Assembly: GCF_000246945.1 (NCBI RefSeq)
Contig: NZ_BAEX01000016.1
Coordinates: 1-46,570 of the forward strand
Direction of reading: 5' to 3'
Length of the DNA: 46,570 nucleotides
DNA from: Myroides injenensis M09-0166
GTDB lineage: Bacteria; Bacteroidota; Bacteroidia; Flavobacteriales; Flavobacteriaceae
Shown here: positions 1-8,317 of the stretch, piece by piece
Layout of the letters: every line of letters begins with the position of its first letter
Numbering within the stretch: position 1 is the first letter of the stretch
The notes under the pieces: model-generated
Told to the model about the DNA's origin: nothing
The model's database searches: none
Seen by the model: only the letters and a program-made list of their open reading frames with translations
Translations under genes and position numbers: made by a program

Positions 1-256
1 ACACGTAGTATCTGCCATAGCTAACAAATGTTTGATGGAAGAATTTCTTCATTTCATCTACAGGCATATCTTTAGTCCATAAATCGATTCGCAACGTTTC
101 TTGTACCTTATGGTCCCATATAGATAATAACATTGCCTTTGAACGAGCTGCCTCTACACCTCCATCTTTAGCATTCCATAATATTTTATCTGGAACTCTA
201 TTTTCATCTAACTCTACTCTAATATTAATATCAGAGACAAATTTCTTTTTACTCAT
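1..256 (-). CDS. gldC: Gliding motility protein GldC (C-terminus outside window)
   Basis: The first 85 codons are present and the gene runs off the left edge. The protein begins MSKKKFVSDINIRVELDEN and continues with a segment rich in VPDKILWNAKDGG and LSIWDHK, which I recognise as the small soluble GldC protein of Flavobacteriia. It works with the gliding and type IX secretion apparatus; its exact role is not known from sequence. Its ATG overlaps the gldB stop codon by one base (TAATG), which implies translational coupling and one operon with gldB. No signal peptide is visible. The assignment rests on the start of the protein and on the gldB neighbour. Confidence 0.85.
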   Translation of the reverse strand, partial: MSKKKFVSDINIRVELDENRVPDKILWNAKDGGVEAARSKAMLLSIWDHKVQETLRIDLWTKDMPVDEMKKFFHQTFVSYGRYYV

Positions 257-1242
257 TACTTTTTCGGTTTGTATTTTGATTGTTCAAAAATTTCTCTAGC
301 ATTTTTCCTTAAAAGCTCTTGCAAAGTTACATTATTATTTTTCATATAAGAGTTAACAATCTGCCAACCTACCCAAGCTCCTACTCTACCAGGCGCCTCT
401 TCATCTATTTCTAAATAAAACTTTGAAAATGGTGCAGGTTCTAGAAAGCGAGTAGATAATTTAGAATCCGTGCTATATAGAAGATTATTATCTATAAAAT
501 AACGCCATATCTCACTCTCATTTGCCTTTGCCCAATCTAACTGTTCCTTACTATACCCCATGATTACAGCATCATCTAATGATGGAAGTAACTCCTTTTG
601 CCCATATAATATAAGTCCATTATGAATCATACCTCCTAAAAAAGTACGATCAGTAGGGGCATTCATCTGTTGCATTATAAAATTAGCTGCTAAATCTGGA
701 AGTATTTGATCTTGCTCAAATGAGGTTCTCAAATACACAGGAAAACCTCCATAAAAACGATGATCTTTTCCTAAATAAGTGTCTAAAGAAATTAAAACTA
801 AAGTATCAGCATATACAGCTTTGGCCGCAACATCAACTTCAGAAACTAATGTTAATATCTTTTTATCTTCACTTTCCTCAGGAAAATAATATTTTACATG
901 CTTAAAAAACGTATTTAATTCTTTAGCAAGTGGATCTAATGATGTGTAGTTTTTTGCTACTTCGCTATTAAGCTCTTTAAATAAAGTATCCCTTTTCTTA
1001 TTAATCCAGAATTGATTATCCATTTCCTTTGGAAACAAATAAGGAAAACGATGCTTAACTATTTCTAGCTCATCTTCTTTCGAATTATAAAAAATTGAAT
1101 CAAAGCGAACAACCTCTGTATTCATAGGTATTTGACTAATCTCTTTTTCTAATGCAGTTTGCTTATCAGAGCAATTAATTAAAAAAAGTGAACTAATTAG
1201 AAATAATACCGTAGTTAATTTATTATTTTTGAACAGGTTCAT
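256..1242 (-). CDS. gldB: Gliding motility lipoprotein GldB
   Basis: A 328-residue lipoprotein. The ATG at 1242 is chosen because it puts a standard lipoprotein signal at the N-terminus: a Lys/Asn-rich start, a hydrophobic stretch, then the lipobox LINC followed by Ser. The body has the family look, with FPYLFP near the start, a GGMIHNGLILYGQKE segment in the middle and GRVGAWVGWQIVNSYM near the C-terminus. GldB is a membrane-anchored component required for gliding in Flavobacterium. Recent work links this fold to metallopeptidase-like proteins, but I make no catalytic claim. gldC follows with a one-base overlap. A TAnnTTTG box (TATCTTTG, 1266-1273 on the minus strand) precedes the gene, giving a leader of about 20 nt. 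Confidence 0.9.
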   Translation of the reverse strand: MNLFKNNKLTTVLFLISSLFLINCSDKQTALEKEISQIPMNTEVVRFDSIFYNSKEDELEIVKHRFPYLFPKEMDNQFWINKKRDTLFKELNSEVAKNYTSLDPLAKELNTFFKHVKYYFPEESEDKKILTLVSEVDVAAKAVYADTLVLISLDTYLGKDHRFYGGFPVYLRTSFEQDQILPDLAANFIMQQMNAPTDRTFLGGMIHNGLILYGQKELLPSLDDAVIMGYSKEQLDWAKANESEIWRYFIDNNLLYSTDSKLSTRFLEPAPFSKFYLEIDEEAPGRVGAWVGWQIVNSYMKNNNVTLQELLRKNAREIFEQSKYKPKK

Positions 1243-1265
1243 TGTATTTTCTTTTATAAAGCATA

Positions 1266-1273
1266 CAAAGATA
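1266..1273 (-). promoter_or_regulatory. Putative -7 box of the gldB promoter
   Basis: TATCTTTG on the minus strand matches the Bacteroidota -7 consensus TAnnTTTG and lies 23 nt before the gldB ATG. No good TTTG is seen 19 nt upstream, so only half of the promoter is supported. Confidence 0.5.
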
Positions 1274-1309
1274 AAAAGATACAACTGATTTGTCTAAAAT
1301 TTTAAAACT

Positions 1310-2119
1310 ATGAATAGCAAAAACTTTAATACTGCAGCTGTAACAACATATATCGTCAATTGGTTAAAAGAGTACGCAACACAAGCAGGAGTAAATGGAT
1401 ATGTAATAGGCATTTCTGGAGGTATTGACTCTGCAGTTACTTCTACTCTATGTGCAATGACAGGTCTTCCTTTACTTTGTGTGGAAATGCCTATTCATCA
1501 AGCATCAAGTCAAGTAAGTCGAGCTAAAGAACATATCACTTTCTTAAAAGAAAATTTTAGTAACGTTCAATCTATTGAAGCTGATCTAACACAAACATTT
1601 GATACATTAATTTCTTCATTACCTGCTTCTCAAGATCAAGCATTACAAAATCTAACTTTAGCCAATACTAGAGCTCGTATAAGAATGACTACCTTGTATT
1701 ACTTTGCAGGTATAAATAGAGCCTTAGTGGCCGGTACTGGAAATAAAGTAGAAGACTTTGGAGTTGGTTTCTTTACAAAATATGGTGATGGTGGAGTGGA
1801 TATTAGTCCAATTGCAGACTTAATGAAATCAGAGGTCCGTTTAATTGGGGAATATTTAAAAGTTCCTAATAGCATTATAAAAGCAAAGCCTACTGATGGA
1901 CTATTTGGAGATGACCGATCTGACGAAGATCAATTAGGTGCTTCTTATGACGAATTAGAGGTAGCTATGGTTGCTTATGAAAATGGTGCTAAAGAAGAAG
2001 ACTTTTCTGGAAGAGAACTAGAAGTATTTAAAATATACAGTAGATTAAATCGTATTAATCAACATAAAATAAACCCTATCCCTGTATGCACAATACCTAA
2101 GGAGTTACATTCTAATTAA
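1310..2119 (+). CDS. nadE: NH3-dependent NAD+ synthetase
   Basis: A 269-residue protein that makes NAD+ from deamido-NAD+, ATP and ammonia, the last step of NAD synthesis, in the cytoplasm. The PP-loop SGGIDS is at residues 36-41. Further downstream are the TLANTRARIRMTTLYY region and the loop VAGTGNKVEDFGVGFFTKYGDGGVD, split here by type: nucleotide contact and synthetase loop. The length fits the short ammonia-dependent form; the N-terminal glutaminase domain of the long form is absent. The gene is divergent from gldB with only 67 bp between the starts, so the promoters overlap. A small lipoprotein gene follows 30 bp downstream and may be co-transcribed. Confidence 0.95.
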   Translation: MNSKNFNTAAVTTYIVNWLKEYATQAGVNGYVIGISGGIDSAVTSTLCAMTGLPLLCVEMPIHQASSQVSRAKEHITFLKENFSNVQSIEADLTQTFDTLISSLPASQDQALQNLTLANTRARIRMTTLYYFAGINRALVAGTGNKVEDFGVGFFTKYGDGGVDISPIADLMKSEVRLIGEYLKVPNSIIKAKPTDGLFGDDRSDEDQLGASYDELEVAMVAYENGAKEEDFSGRELEVFKIYSRLNRINQHKINPIPVCTIPKELHSN

Positions 2120-2149
2120 TTTGAAAAATCAAATTATAATAAATTGCTT

Positions 2150-2614
2150 ATGAAAAAATACATTGCTCTCCTTCTAATTATTTTTGGACTATCAGCATGT
2201 TCAAATACAGATGACTATTGCGATAGAGGATATATTCCTACTTATCAATTAGATCCTAGAAATGGCTTTGACCCATATAATTTTAAAGTACGTTCTCTTA
2301 ACGGTGATAGTTTTATCGTTATAAGGTCAGAAAACGAATTTAGAAGACTTGTGGATGGCTCAATTTATTATCAAAATTTCATTGATTTCAATCAACATGA
2401 TTTAATTATAGGACAACTCTATTTAAGAGATTTTAGGACTATCCCGAATATAACCGTAATGTTTAAAGAATTTTGTGATTATAATAGGGGAGGTCGATTA
2501 GATGTTAATTTCTACGTTACCCCAGGCTATTACAGGGAATACGTAACCTATCATGCAATAGTACCTAAGTTATATACCCCAAGTATAGAGGTAATTACAA
2601 CCGTAAATTATTAA
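2150..2614 (+). CDS. Small lipoprotein of unknown function
   Basis: A 154-residue protein I do not recognise. The ATG at 2150 is preferred over an upstream TTG at 2144 because it starts MKKYIALLLIIFGLSACSN, a lipoprotein signal with lipobox LSAC and Ser at +2. The mature part is polar and aromatic-rich, with no membrane segment, and looks like an all-beta fold. It contains Cys at DDYCDRGY and KEFCDYN, which could form a disulfide. It lies 30 bp after nadE and ends at a strong hairpin shared with dnaG. Conservation beyond close relatives cannot be judged here. Confidence 0.75.
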   Translation: MKKYIALLLIIFGLSACSNTDDYCDRGYIPTYQLDPRNGFDPYNFKVRSLNGDSFIVIRSENEFRRLVDGSIYYQNFIDFNQHDLIIGQLYLRDFRTIPNITVMFKEFCDYNRGGRLDVNFYVTPGYYREYVTYHAIVPKLYTPSIEVITTVNY

Positions 2615-2640
2615 AAAAGGAAGCTAATAGCTTCCTTTTT
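2614..2640. terminator. Bidirectional terminator between lipoprotein gene and dnaG
   Basis: A 12-bp stem (2614-2625 with 2629-2640, core GGAAGCT/AGCTTCC) with a 3-nt loop has A-tract and T-tract on its two flanks. It sits between convergent genes, so it can serve both strands. Confidence 0.9.
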
Positions 2641-2648
2641 CTATATGA

Positions 2649-4634
2649 TTAATCTAATGTTTTAAATCGTGAAGTAACTTGTCCTAATCGTTTTGAAAAC
2701 ATATTGACTAGACCTGTATAATCCATAATTGTAGAGAGCATTTCATTAGATCTCTTTTGATCAGCTTCTCTCAATTTATTCTTATATTTCTCTATAATAG
2801 TATTTACAAGATACATACGCAAAGTTAGAATCGTTTCTGAAACATATTGTGCGATTCCCTCTGTCTTTTGCTTTACAAAGATGTTTTGTGATTCCCACTT
2901 GTGTAAAGATTCTTTTTCATCTTCCATTATAATTGTAGTTACAACTTCAGATAACTCAGGGTCTAACCTTTTCAAATAAGCTTCTAAATCCCATGTATTC
3001 TGATGAAAATAATCCATCAAATCTTGATATATAGTTTTAAACATTGGATTAGTCAACTGTACCTCATCCTCCTGCAAGCTCAAATAAATACGCTCATAGA
3101 CTTTTTGTGTAACCTTTTGTTCTACTTCTATAATGTCATTATCCTCATTGGTTTCATAAACTAATTCGATAAATACCTCCTCCTCATTTCCATAAAGCAA
3201 TAAAATCTCTATTATCTTTTTCTCAAGAACAAAAAGTGTATCAATATGTCTTTTCTCCCCATTTTCAGCAGCGCGGTGTACTACCTCAAGGTTCTTTTTT
3301 TCTTGCGTATATTTTTTATTGCTCTCGACTAACTCTTTTCTGCTTTGTTGTGCTAAAGAGTTAAACAATACATCTTCCGAAATATCCATTATTCGTGAAC
3401 ACTCTTGTACGTAGATTTCTTTTTGAATTTGATCTGGTATTTTTGAAATACTCAAAACCATATCTCGAATTAAGTCTGCCTTTTTTATAGGATCATTCTT
3501 CGCATCATCCATTAGCATATTTGCCTTAAAACGGATAAAGTCAGTCGCATTCTCCTCAAAATAGCGTTCTAATTGTTCTAAGGTGTGTTTACGAGCAAAG
3601 CTATCTGGATCTTCTCCATCAGGCAAAGGGCAAACTCTTACATTCATCCCTGCTTCCAAAATTAAATCCACACCACGAAAAGACGCTCTAATACCAGCTG
3701 CATCACCATCAAATAACATGGTAATATTCTTTGTCAATCGATTGATTAAACGGATTTGATCAGGCGTCAAAGCAGTTCCTGAAGAAGCAACAACATTTTT
3801 AATTCCCGTTTGATGCATTTGAATTACATCAGTATATCCTTCTACTAAAAAACAGTTGTCTTTCTTAGCTATCTCTTGTTTAGCATGAGAGATTCCATAT
3901 AGAATTTTACTCTTGTGGTAAATATCACTTTCTGGTGAATTTAGATATTTTGCAGCTTTCTTATCATTAGTTAGAATACGTCCTCCAAAACCAAGTACCC
4001 TACCTGACATACTCATAATAGGAAACATAACTCTTCCCTTAAAACGATCAAATCGCTTATCTTCTTTAACTATAGTAAGTCCCGTTTTTTCAAGATATTC
4101 TAACGAATAACCTTTTGCCAAAGCGTCAGAAGTAAATGCCTCCCATTTATCAGGCGAATATCCAAGTCCAAATTCTTTTATTGTTTCTGGAGTAAAACCA
4201 CGTTCTTTGAAGTAACTCAAACCAATTGCCTGTCCTTCCTGAGATTCTAATAACGTTTCTTGAAAGTACTTCTTTGCATATTCAGAAACAATATACATAC
4301 TCTCCTTTTCATTCAACTGCTCTTTTTCCTCGTCAGTTTGCTGCGTTTCTTCAATTTCTATTCCATATTTCTTAGCTAAGAAGCGAATTGCCTCTGGATA
4401 AGAAAAATGTTCATGTTCCATTAAAAAAGTAATTGCATTTCCCCCCTTTCCTGAGCTGAAATCCTTCCAAATCTGCTTAACAGGTGATACCATAAACGAA
4501 GGAGTCTTCTCGTTTACGAAAGGGCTAAGTCCTTTGTAATTAGTACCTGATTTTTTCAGATTTACAAAGTCCCCTATCACCTCTTCTACACGAGCTGCGT
4601 CAAACACAGCGTCTATTGTACTTTTAGAAATCAT
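2649..4634 (-). CDS. dnaG: DNA primase DnaG with degenerate zinc-binding domain
   Basis: A 661-residue primase that lays RNA primers at the replication fork. The ATG at 4634 is chosen because the protein then begins MISKSTIDAVFDAARVEEV, the usual family start. The N-terminal zinc-binding domain is recognisable (residues 31-65), but all four zinc ligands are replaced: Ser37, Val40, Asp58 and Ser61 stand where E. coli has Cys40, His43, Cys61 and Cys64. The catalytic core is intact, with EGYTDV, LFDGDAAGIRAS and EDPDSF forming the TOPRIM metal site. A C-terminal helicase-binding-type helical region follows. The gene has its own TAnnTTTG box at 4662-4669. That box overlaps the T-tract of the terminator of the upstream operon. 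Confidence 0.95.
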   Translation of the reverse strand: MISKSTIDAVFDAARVEEVIGDFVNLKKSGTNYKGLSPFVNEKTPSFMVSPVKQIWKDFSSGKGGNAITFLMEHEHFSYPEAIRFLAKKYGIEIEETQQTDEEKEQLNEKESMYIVSEYAKKYFQETLLESQEGQAIGLSYFKERGFTPETIKEFGLGYSPDKWEAFTSDALAKGYSLEYLEKTGLTIVKEDKRFDRFKGRVMFPIMSMSGRVLGFGGRILTNDKKAAKYLNSPESDIYHKSKILYGISHAKQEIAKKDNCFLVEGYTDVIQMHQTGIKNVVASSGTALTPDQIRLINRLTKNITMLFDGDAAGIRASFRGVDLILEAGMNVRVCPLPDGEDPDSFARKHTLEQLERYFEENATDFIRFKANMLMDDAKNDPIKKADLIRDMVLSISKIPDQIQKEIYVQECSRIMDISEDVLFNSLAQQSRKELVESNKKYTQEKKNLEVVHRAAENGEKRHIDTLFVLEKKIIEILLLYGNEEEVFIELVYETNEDNDIIEVEQKVTQKVYERIYLSLQEDEVQLTNPMFKTIYQDLMDYFHQNTWDLEAYLKRLDPELSEVVTTIIMEDEKESLHKWESQNIFVKQKTEGIAQYVSETILTLRMYLVNTIIEKYKNKLREADQKRSNEMLSTIMDYTGLVNMFSKRLGQVTSRFKTLD

Positions 4635-4661
4635 ATAAGTGTGGTTCTCTCTTGAATCTGA

Positions 4662-4669
4662 CAAAGATA
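4662..4669 (-). promoter_or_regulatory. Putative -7 box of the dnaG promoter
   Basis: TATCTTTG on the minus strand lies 27 nt before the dnaG ATG. It directly follows the T-run of the upstream terminator, so termination and initiation signals are packed together. No TTTG is seen at the ideal 19-nt distance. Confidence 0.5.
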
Positions 4670-4672
4670 AAA

Positions 4673-4711
4673 AAAGAAGTTGCTTAATGGTGGTTATTAA
4701 ACAACTTCTTT
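4673..4711 (-). terminator. Terminator of the ECF sigma operon
   Basis: A 16-bp stem with one mismatch (4673-4688 with 4696-4711; arms contain GAAGTTG and CAACTTC) is followed on the minus strand by TTTTTTTAT. It lies just after the outer-membrane barrel gene. Confidence 0.9.
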
Positions 4712-4743
4712 ATAGGTAACGATTCTTAAACAAAGTAAACTTC

Positions 4744-5811
4744 TTATATATCTAGTCGCAATCCCAATGACCACATATTTTGTTTTGTAGTGCTATCTTT
4801 AAACATAGGAGTAAGTTCATATTGCGTAAATAAACTCCAATCTCCATTTCCAACATAAGCTCCTAAACCATATCTAACTTTGTTAATAGTTAAATCACTA
4901 TTTTCTCTAACTCTATATTCACTTCCATTGTCTGTATAACGATAGACTTGAGCAGGAGTTCGTCTATTGAAGTTCACAAACCCTCCTACTCCAAATCTCC
5001 AAGTCTGATGACTTTTAAAATGAACTCTTCCTGTTTTTTCATCTACTATATTTTTTGAGAGATCAAACTCTAAATATACTGGGATTTGTAAAGAGCGAAT
5101 GGCTAATCTAGACTTGCGCAAGTCTTTTTCATGAGGAATCAACACTACATCTCCATTCTCTAACTCACTAAAATAACGATGTCCAGTTGACTTTAAATTA
5201 TTATATTCTAATGCCACACCATATCTTAAATGCAATAGGTTATGATCTTTTAATAATCGTGTATTAATTGTAAAACCCCACTGTATAAAATTGGAAGGAA
5301 TATAGCGCAAATCAGAATTAGCAAAAGCTCCCTCAGTAGCTAAATTACTCATCCCATAAGCAAATAACACTTGAAACTGATTACGCTTATCTCCCCTTAT
5401 TTTTTTACCATTCTGTATATAATTTCTTCTCCCTATATTGATAGCAGTCCCATACATATCTTCTTCAGCATCGTATAACTCTCCTGATTTAATAGAATAT
5501 TCTACATGATTCTGAACAGCAATCGAAATACTATCATTCAAATTATTGATTATATTTTCTAACCTCATTGACGAAGCTTCCGCAAAACTATTTTTAAGAG
5601 CTTGTGCTTGATCTTTAGAAAGTTTATTTGTTTCCTCTAGTACACTTAACGAATCTATTTTTATTTTCAAATCTTCTTTTTCTTTAAGCGTCTCATTCTG
5701 TATTTGTACAGCTATGTCCTTTACCTCTCTATTAAATTTATAAACTTGACCATTCACACCAATTGAAAACAGCAGAAATGTACTGATGGCTATAACATGA
5801 TTTAATTTCAT
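4744..5811 (-). CDS. Outer-membrane beta-barrel protein with coiled-coil N-terminal part
   Basis: A 355-residue secreted protein, third gene of the ECF sigma operon. The signal peptide is MKLNHVIAISTFLLFSIGVNGQ. Residues about 25-110 are charged and helical (LKEKEDLKIKIDSL..., KLSKDQAQALKNS), probably a periplasmic coiled coil. From about residue 145 the sequence alternates polar and hydrophobic residues with many Tyr/Trp and Gly turns (FQVLFAYGMS, WRFGVGGFVNF, GDWSLFTQYELTP). It ends in the beta-strand MWSLGLRLDI, as in outer-membrane barrels. No named family is certain. It is probably the target of, or partner in, envelope sensing by the upstream sigma and anti-sigma genes. Confidence 0.8.
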   Translation of the reverse strand: MKLNHVIAISTFLLFSIGVNGQVYKFNREVKDIAVQIQNETLKEKEDLKIKIDSLSVLEETNKLSKDQAQALKNSFAEASSMRLENIINNLNDSISIAVQNHVEYSIKSGELYDAEEDMYGTAINIGRRNYIQNGKKIRGDKRNQFQVLFAYGMSNLATEGAFANSDLRYIPSNFIQWGFTINTRLLKDHNLLHLRYGVALEYNNLKSTGHRYFSELENGDVVLIPHEKDLRKSRLAIRSLQIPVYLEFDLSKNIVDEKTGRVHFKSHQTWRFGVGGFVNFNRRTPAQVYRYTDNGSEYRVRENSDLTINKVRYGLGAYVGNGDWSLFTQYELTPMFKDSTTKQNMWSLGLRLDI

Positions 5812-5825
5812 ATCTCCTATATTTT

Positions 5826-6428
5826 TTATCGTTCTACAATTACTTTTTTAGTTTTATCATATATTTTTTTAATAACTGACTCTCTGTATTCGACTTCAAT
5901 CTCTTTTTCCACTTGATTCAATAAATCATCACTATTCACAACTATTCGTCTATTAGACTTTTGAATAACAGGAGTTTCAAGAGTTTCTTTAGCAATATTT
6001 TCTATAGTATCTTCTTTAATTTCATGAGTCACTTCTACTACCCCCACATTTTTTGCTGTAATTATATTCATCTGTTTTTTTGTAACAGCATTTGCTTCTT
6101 TTACTTCACTATCTTTTTTCTCTTCTATTAAATCTCTTTTTTCTGTATCTACAACCTTGTGATCTTGTGGTTTACTCTTAGCATCTAAAGAGTCAATAGC
6201 TGGAAGCCCTTCTTCATATTCGATTGATTTATCATAATTGAGAAAAAAACTAGCTACTACTAACAAACTAGCTGCAATAGCAATCCAATACTTTAAAAAT
6301 GACTTTTTACGAGATATTTGTTGCTGATCCAGTTGACTTGACAACTTCACCCACATCTCATTAGAAGGAGCAATCTCACGCTTGTCTAAACGATGTTTCC
6401 ACTGTTTTTCTATTTTATTCCATTCCAT
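5826..6428 (-). CDS. Membrane-anchored anti-sigma-like protein
   Basis: A 200-residue single-pass protein. The N-terminal cytosolic part (residues 1-45) holds WKHRLDKREIAPSNEMWVKL, a pattern common in Bacteroidota anti-sigma proteins encoded after ECF factors. One membrane helix follows at about residues 46-63 (KYWIAIAASLLVVASFF). The periplasmic remainder is charged and low-complexity, rich in Glu, Lys and Val. The start overlaps the end of the sigma gene by 19 nt, which suggests coupled translation. No zinc-binding HxxxCxxC motif is present, so it is not a ZAS-type anti-sigma. The role is inferred mainly from position and topology. Confidence 0.75.
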   Translation of the reverse strand: MEWNKIEKQWKHRLDKREIAPSNEMWVKLSSQLDQQQISRKKSFLKYWIAIAASLLVVASFFLNYDKSIEYEEGLPAIDSLDAKSKPQDHKVVDTEKRDLIEEKKDSEVKEANAVTKKQMNIITAKNVGVVEVTHEIKEDTIENIAKETLETPVIQKSNRRIVVNSDDLLNQVEKEIEVEYRESVIKKIYDKTKKVIVER

Positions 6429-6976
6429 ATCCCTCTATTTTTTAATTTTTCTAATTCTATCTGTAATAATTTTCTTGCCTGGGCTAATTGCGATTTAGAA
6501 GTTCCTTCATGTATATTAAGCAACTCCGCAATTTCATGATGCTTATATCCTTCTATAACATAAAGATTAAACACTGCTTTGCATCCGTTTGGCAATTGAT
6601 CTATGAGTAACTGAATATCTTCTGTAGATAAATCATACGCTTCTTCTGATACGCGCTCTTGATACTGTATATCTTCTAAGTAGTCAAAATACTTTTGTCC
6701 TCTTAGAAATGAGATAGCTTCGTTTACCATTATTCTTCGTATCCACCCTTCAAAACTTCCCTTACTATCGTACTGTGAAACATTAGTAAATACTTTCATA
6801 AAACCTGCTATTAAAACGTCTTCCGCATAATGAATATCTTTTATATATTGCCTGCAAACGCTTAACATCTTTGGAGAAGTTAATTGATACACCTCTTGCT
6901 GAGCAGATCGTTTTTGCTCCTTAAGATCATCGATGTATTCATCTAATTTCTTTTTATGTAACTTTATTAACTTCAT
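6410..6976 (-). CDS. ECF-type RNA polymerase sigma factor
   Basis: A 188-residue sigma-70 family protein of the extracytoplasmic-function class. Region 2 covers about residues 20-95 (DIHYAEDVLIAGFMKVF, FEGWIRRIMVNEAISFLRG). Region 4 covers about 125-180 (LPNGCKAVFNLYVIEGYKHHEIAELL followed by a recognition helix with GTSKSQLAQARK), described here in two parts. The linker is short and there is no region 1 or 3, as expected for the class. The gene leads an operon with an overlapping membrane-anchored anti-sigma-like gene and an outer-membrane barrel gene. It probably directs envelope-response genes, possibly its own operon. Its own promoter could not be assigned. Confidence 0.93.
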   Translation of the reverse strand: MKLIKLHKKKLDEYIDDLKEQKRSAQQEVYQLTSPKMLSVCRQYIKDIHYAEDVLIAGFMKVFTNVSQYDSKGSFEGWIRRIMVNEAISFLRGQKYFDYLEDIQYQERVSEEAYDLSTEDIQLLIDQLPNGCKAVFNLYVIEGYKHHEIAELLNIHEGTSKSQLAQARKLLQIELEKLKNRGIWNGIK

Positions 6977-7170
6977 CTATTATGAATTATAATCGCTAAT
7001 TTCTCAATGCTAACTTCTACTAAATAATCATACTAAGTATTTGTTCTAAAATCTTAATAATCATTAAAAAAACTCCACTCATAATTTCTTTATTTTGGCC
7101 CTTTATATATATAGACGCAAATACTTTAGAAAAGGTTGTGATGTTTTTATTTTTTTTTAAAAATATGACA

Positions 7171-7209
7171 AAAAAAAAGAGGTCACCTAATATTATTAGA
7201 CAACCTCTC
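7171..7209 (-). terminator. Terminator of the polyprenyl synthase gene
   Basis: On the minus strand, AGAGGT pairs with ACCTCT (7203-7208 with 7178-7183), with further internal pairing of TCTAAT and ATTAGG. An eight-T run follows. It lies about 30 bp after the gene end. Confidence 0.9.
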
Positions 7210-7236
7210 TATATGAAGTATTATTATTAAATATCT

Positions 7237-8217
7237 TTATTTTTTTCTTTCGATCACGTAATTTACCATAGTGATTAAAGCTTCTTTATATGGTGATTCT
7301 GGAAACTCCATTAATATCTCCAAAGCTTCTTGCTGATATTCCACCATTACTTTAGAGGCGTATTCAAGTCCTCCTTTTTCTTTTACAAAAGCAATAACCT
7401 CTTTTACTCTTCTCTTATCTTCATTATGGTTTTTAACTGAATTGATTAACCATTTACGCTCTTTAGCATCAGAAGTATTTAAAGCATAAATCAATGGCAA
7501 AGTCATTTTTTTCTCTTTGATATCAATTCCAGTAGGTTTTCCAATAGGACCATCTGTATAATCAAATAAATCATCTTTTATCTGAAAAGCCATCCCAATT
7601 ACTTCACCGAACTTTCTCATTTTTTCTATTAATACAGTATCATCTGGTTTTACAGACGCTGCACCTAATGAACAACAAGCAGCAATCAGGGTAGCTGTTT
7701 TTTGTCGGATAATTTCATAATATATCTCCTCTGTGATATCTAGACGTCGTGCCTTTTCGATTTGAAGTAATTCTCCCTCACTCATCTCTCGTACAGCAAC
7801 TGAGATAATGCGTAATAAATCAAAATCCCCATTATCGATAGACAACAATAAACCTTTTGCTAATAAATAATCCCCTACTAAAACAGCTATTTTATTTTTC
7901 CACAAGGCATTGAGAGAAAAGAAACCTCTACGCTTATTACTATCGTCTACTACATCATCGTGTACTAAAGTTGCTGTATGAATAAGTTCAATAACGGAAG
8001 CACCACGATAAGTTCTTTCATTAACTTCTCCATCACCTACCATTTTTGCAACAAGAAAAACAAACATTGGACGCATCTGTTTTCCCTTTCTATTAACAAT
8101 ATAATAAGTGATTCGATTTAACAATGCTACTTTAGTAGCCATAGACTTATGAAACTTCTTTTCAAAGAGTTCCATTTCCTTTAATATCGGACTTTGTATT
8201 TGCTGTACTATATTCAT
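7237..8217 (-). CDS. Polyprenyl diphosphate synthase (IspB/HepT-like)
   Basis: A 326-residue trans-prenyltransferase that elongates a prenyl diphosphate with isopentenyl diphosphate, probably to make the menaquinone side chain. The first Asp-rich motif is in LVHDDVVDDS and the second in FQIKDDLFDY. GKQMRPMFVFL is the substrate-binding start region and GEXLQ appears as EGELLQ. Chain length cannot be read from sequence with certainty, so no symbol is given. The ATG at 8217 is chosen because the only upstream in-frame alternative is a TTG that lies inside a TAnnTTTG box. The predicted transcript therefore has almost no leader. Confidence 0.92.
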   Translation of the reverse strand: MNIVQQIQSPILKEMELFEKKFHKSMATKVALLNRITYYIVNRKGKQMRPMFVFLVAKMVGDGEVNERTYRGASVIELIHTATLVHDDVVDDSNKRRGFFSLNALWKNKIAVLVGDYLLAKGLLLSIDNGDFDLLRIISVAVREMSEGELLQIEKARRLDITEEIYYEIIRQKTATLIAACCSLGAASVKPDDTVLIEKMRKFGEVIGMAFQIKDDLFDYTDGPIGKPTGIDIKEKKMTLPLIYALNTSDAKERKWLINSVKNHNEDKRRVKEVIAFVKEKGGLEYASKVMVEYQQEALEILMEFPESPYKEALITMVNYVIERKK

Positions 8218-8223
8218 TGCACT

Positions 8224-8231
8224 CAAAAATA
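8224..8231 (-). promoter_or_regulatory. Putative -7 box of the polyprenyl synthase gene
   Basis: TATTTTTG on the minus strand ends 6 nt before the ATG at 8217. A TTTG lies 15 nt upstream (8247-8250), shorter than the 19 nt seen before the tRNAs. Confidence 0.45.
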
Positions 8232-8317
8232 CGACTTTTTTATGTGCAAATAGTTTTCTTGCCTGATGAACTGATCATCAGACCTATTTTACACAAAAAC
8301 AAATCATTATCTCAAAA

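Noticed and set aside
720-905. Short plus-strand frame inside gldB
   Set aside because: It is fully covered by the conserved gldB reading frame and has no recognisable protein features.
8262-8280. Inverted repeat CTGATGA/TCATCAG downstream of rlmN considered as a terminator
   Set aside because: The stem is short and no T-run follows on the minus strand; it may be incidental.
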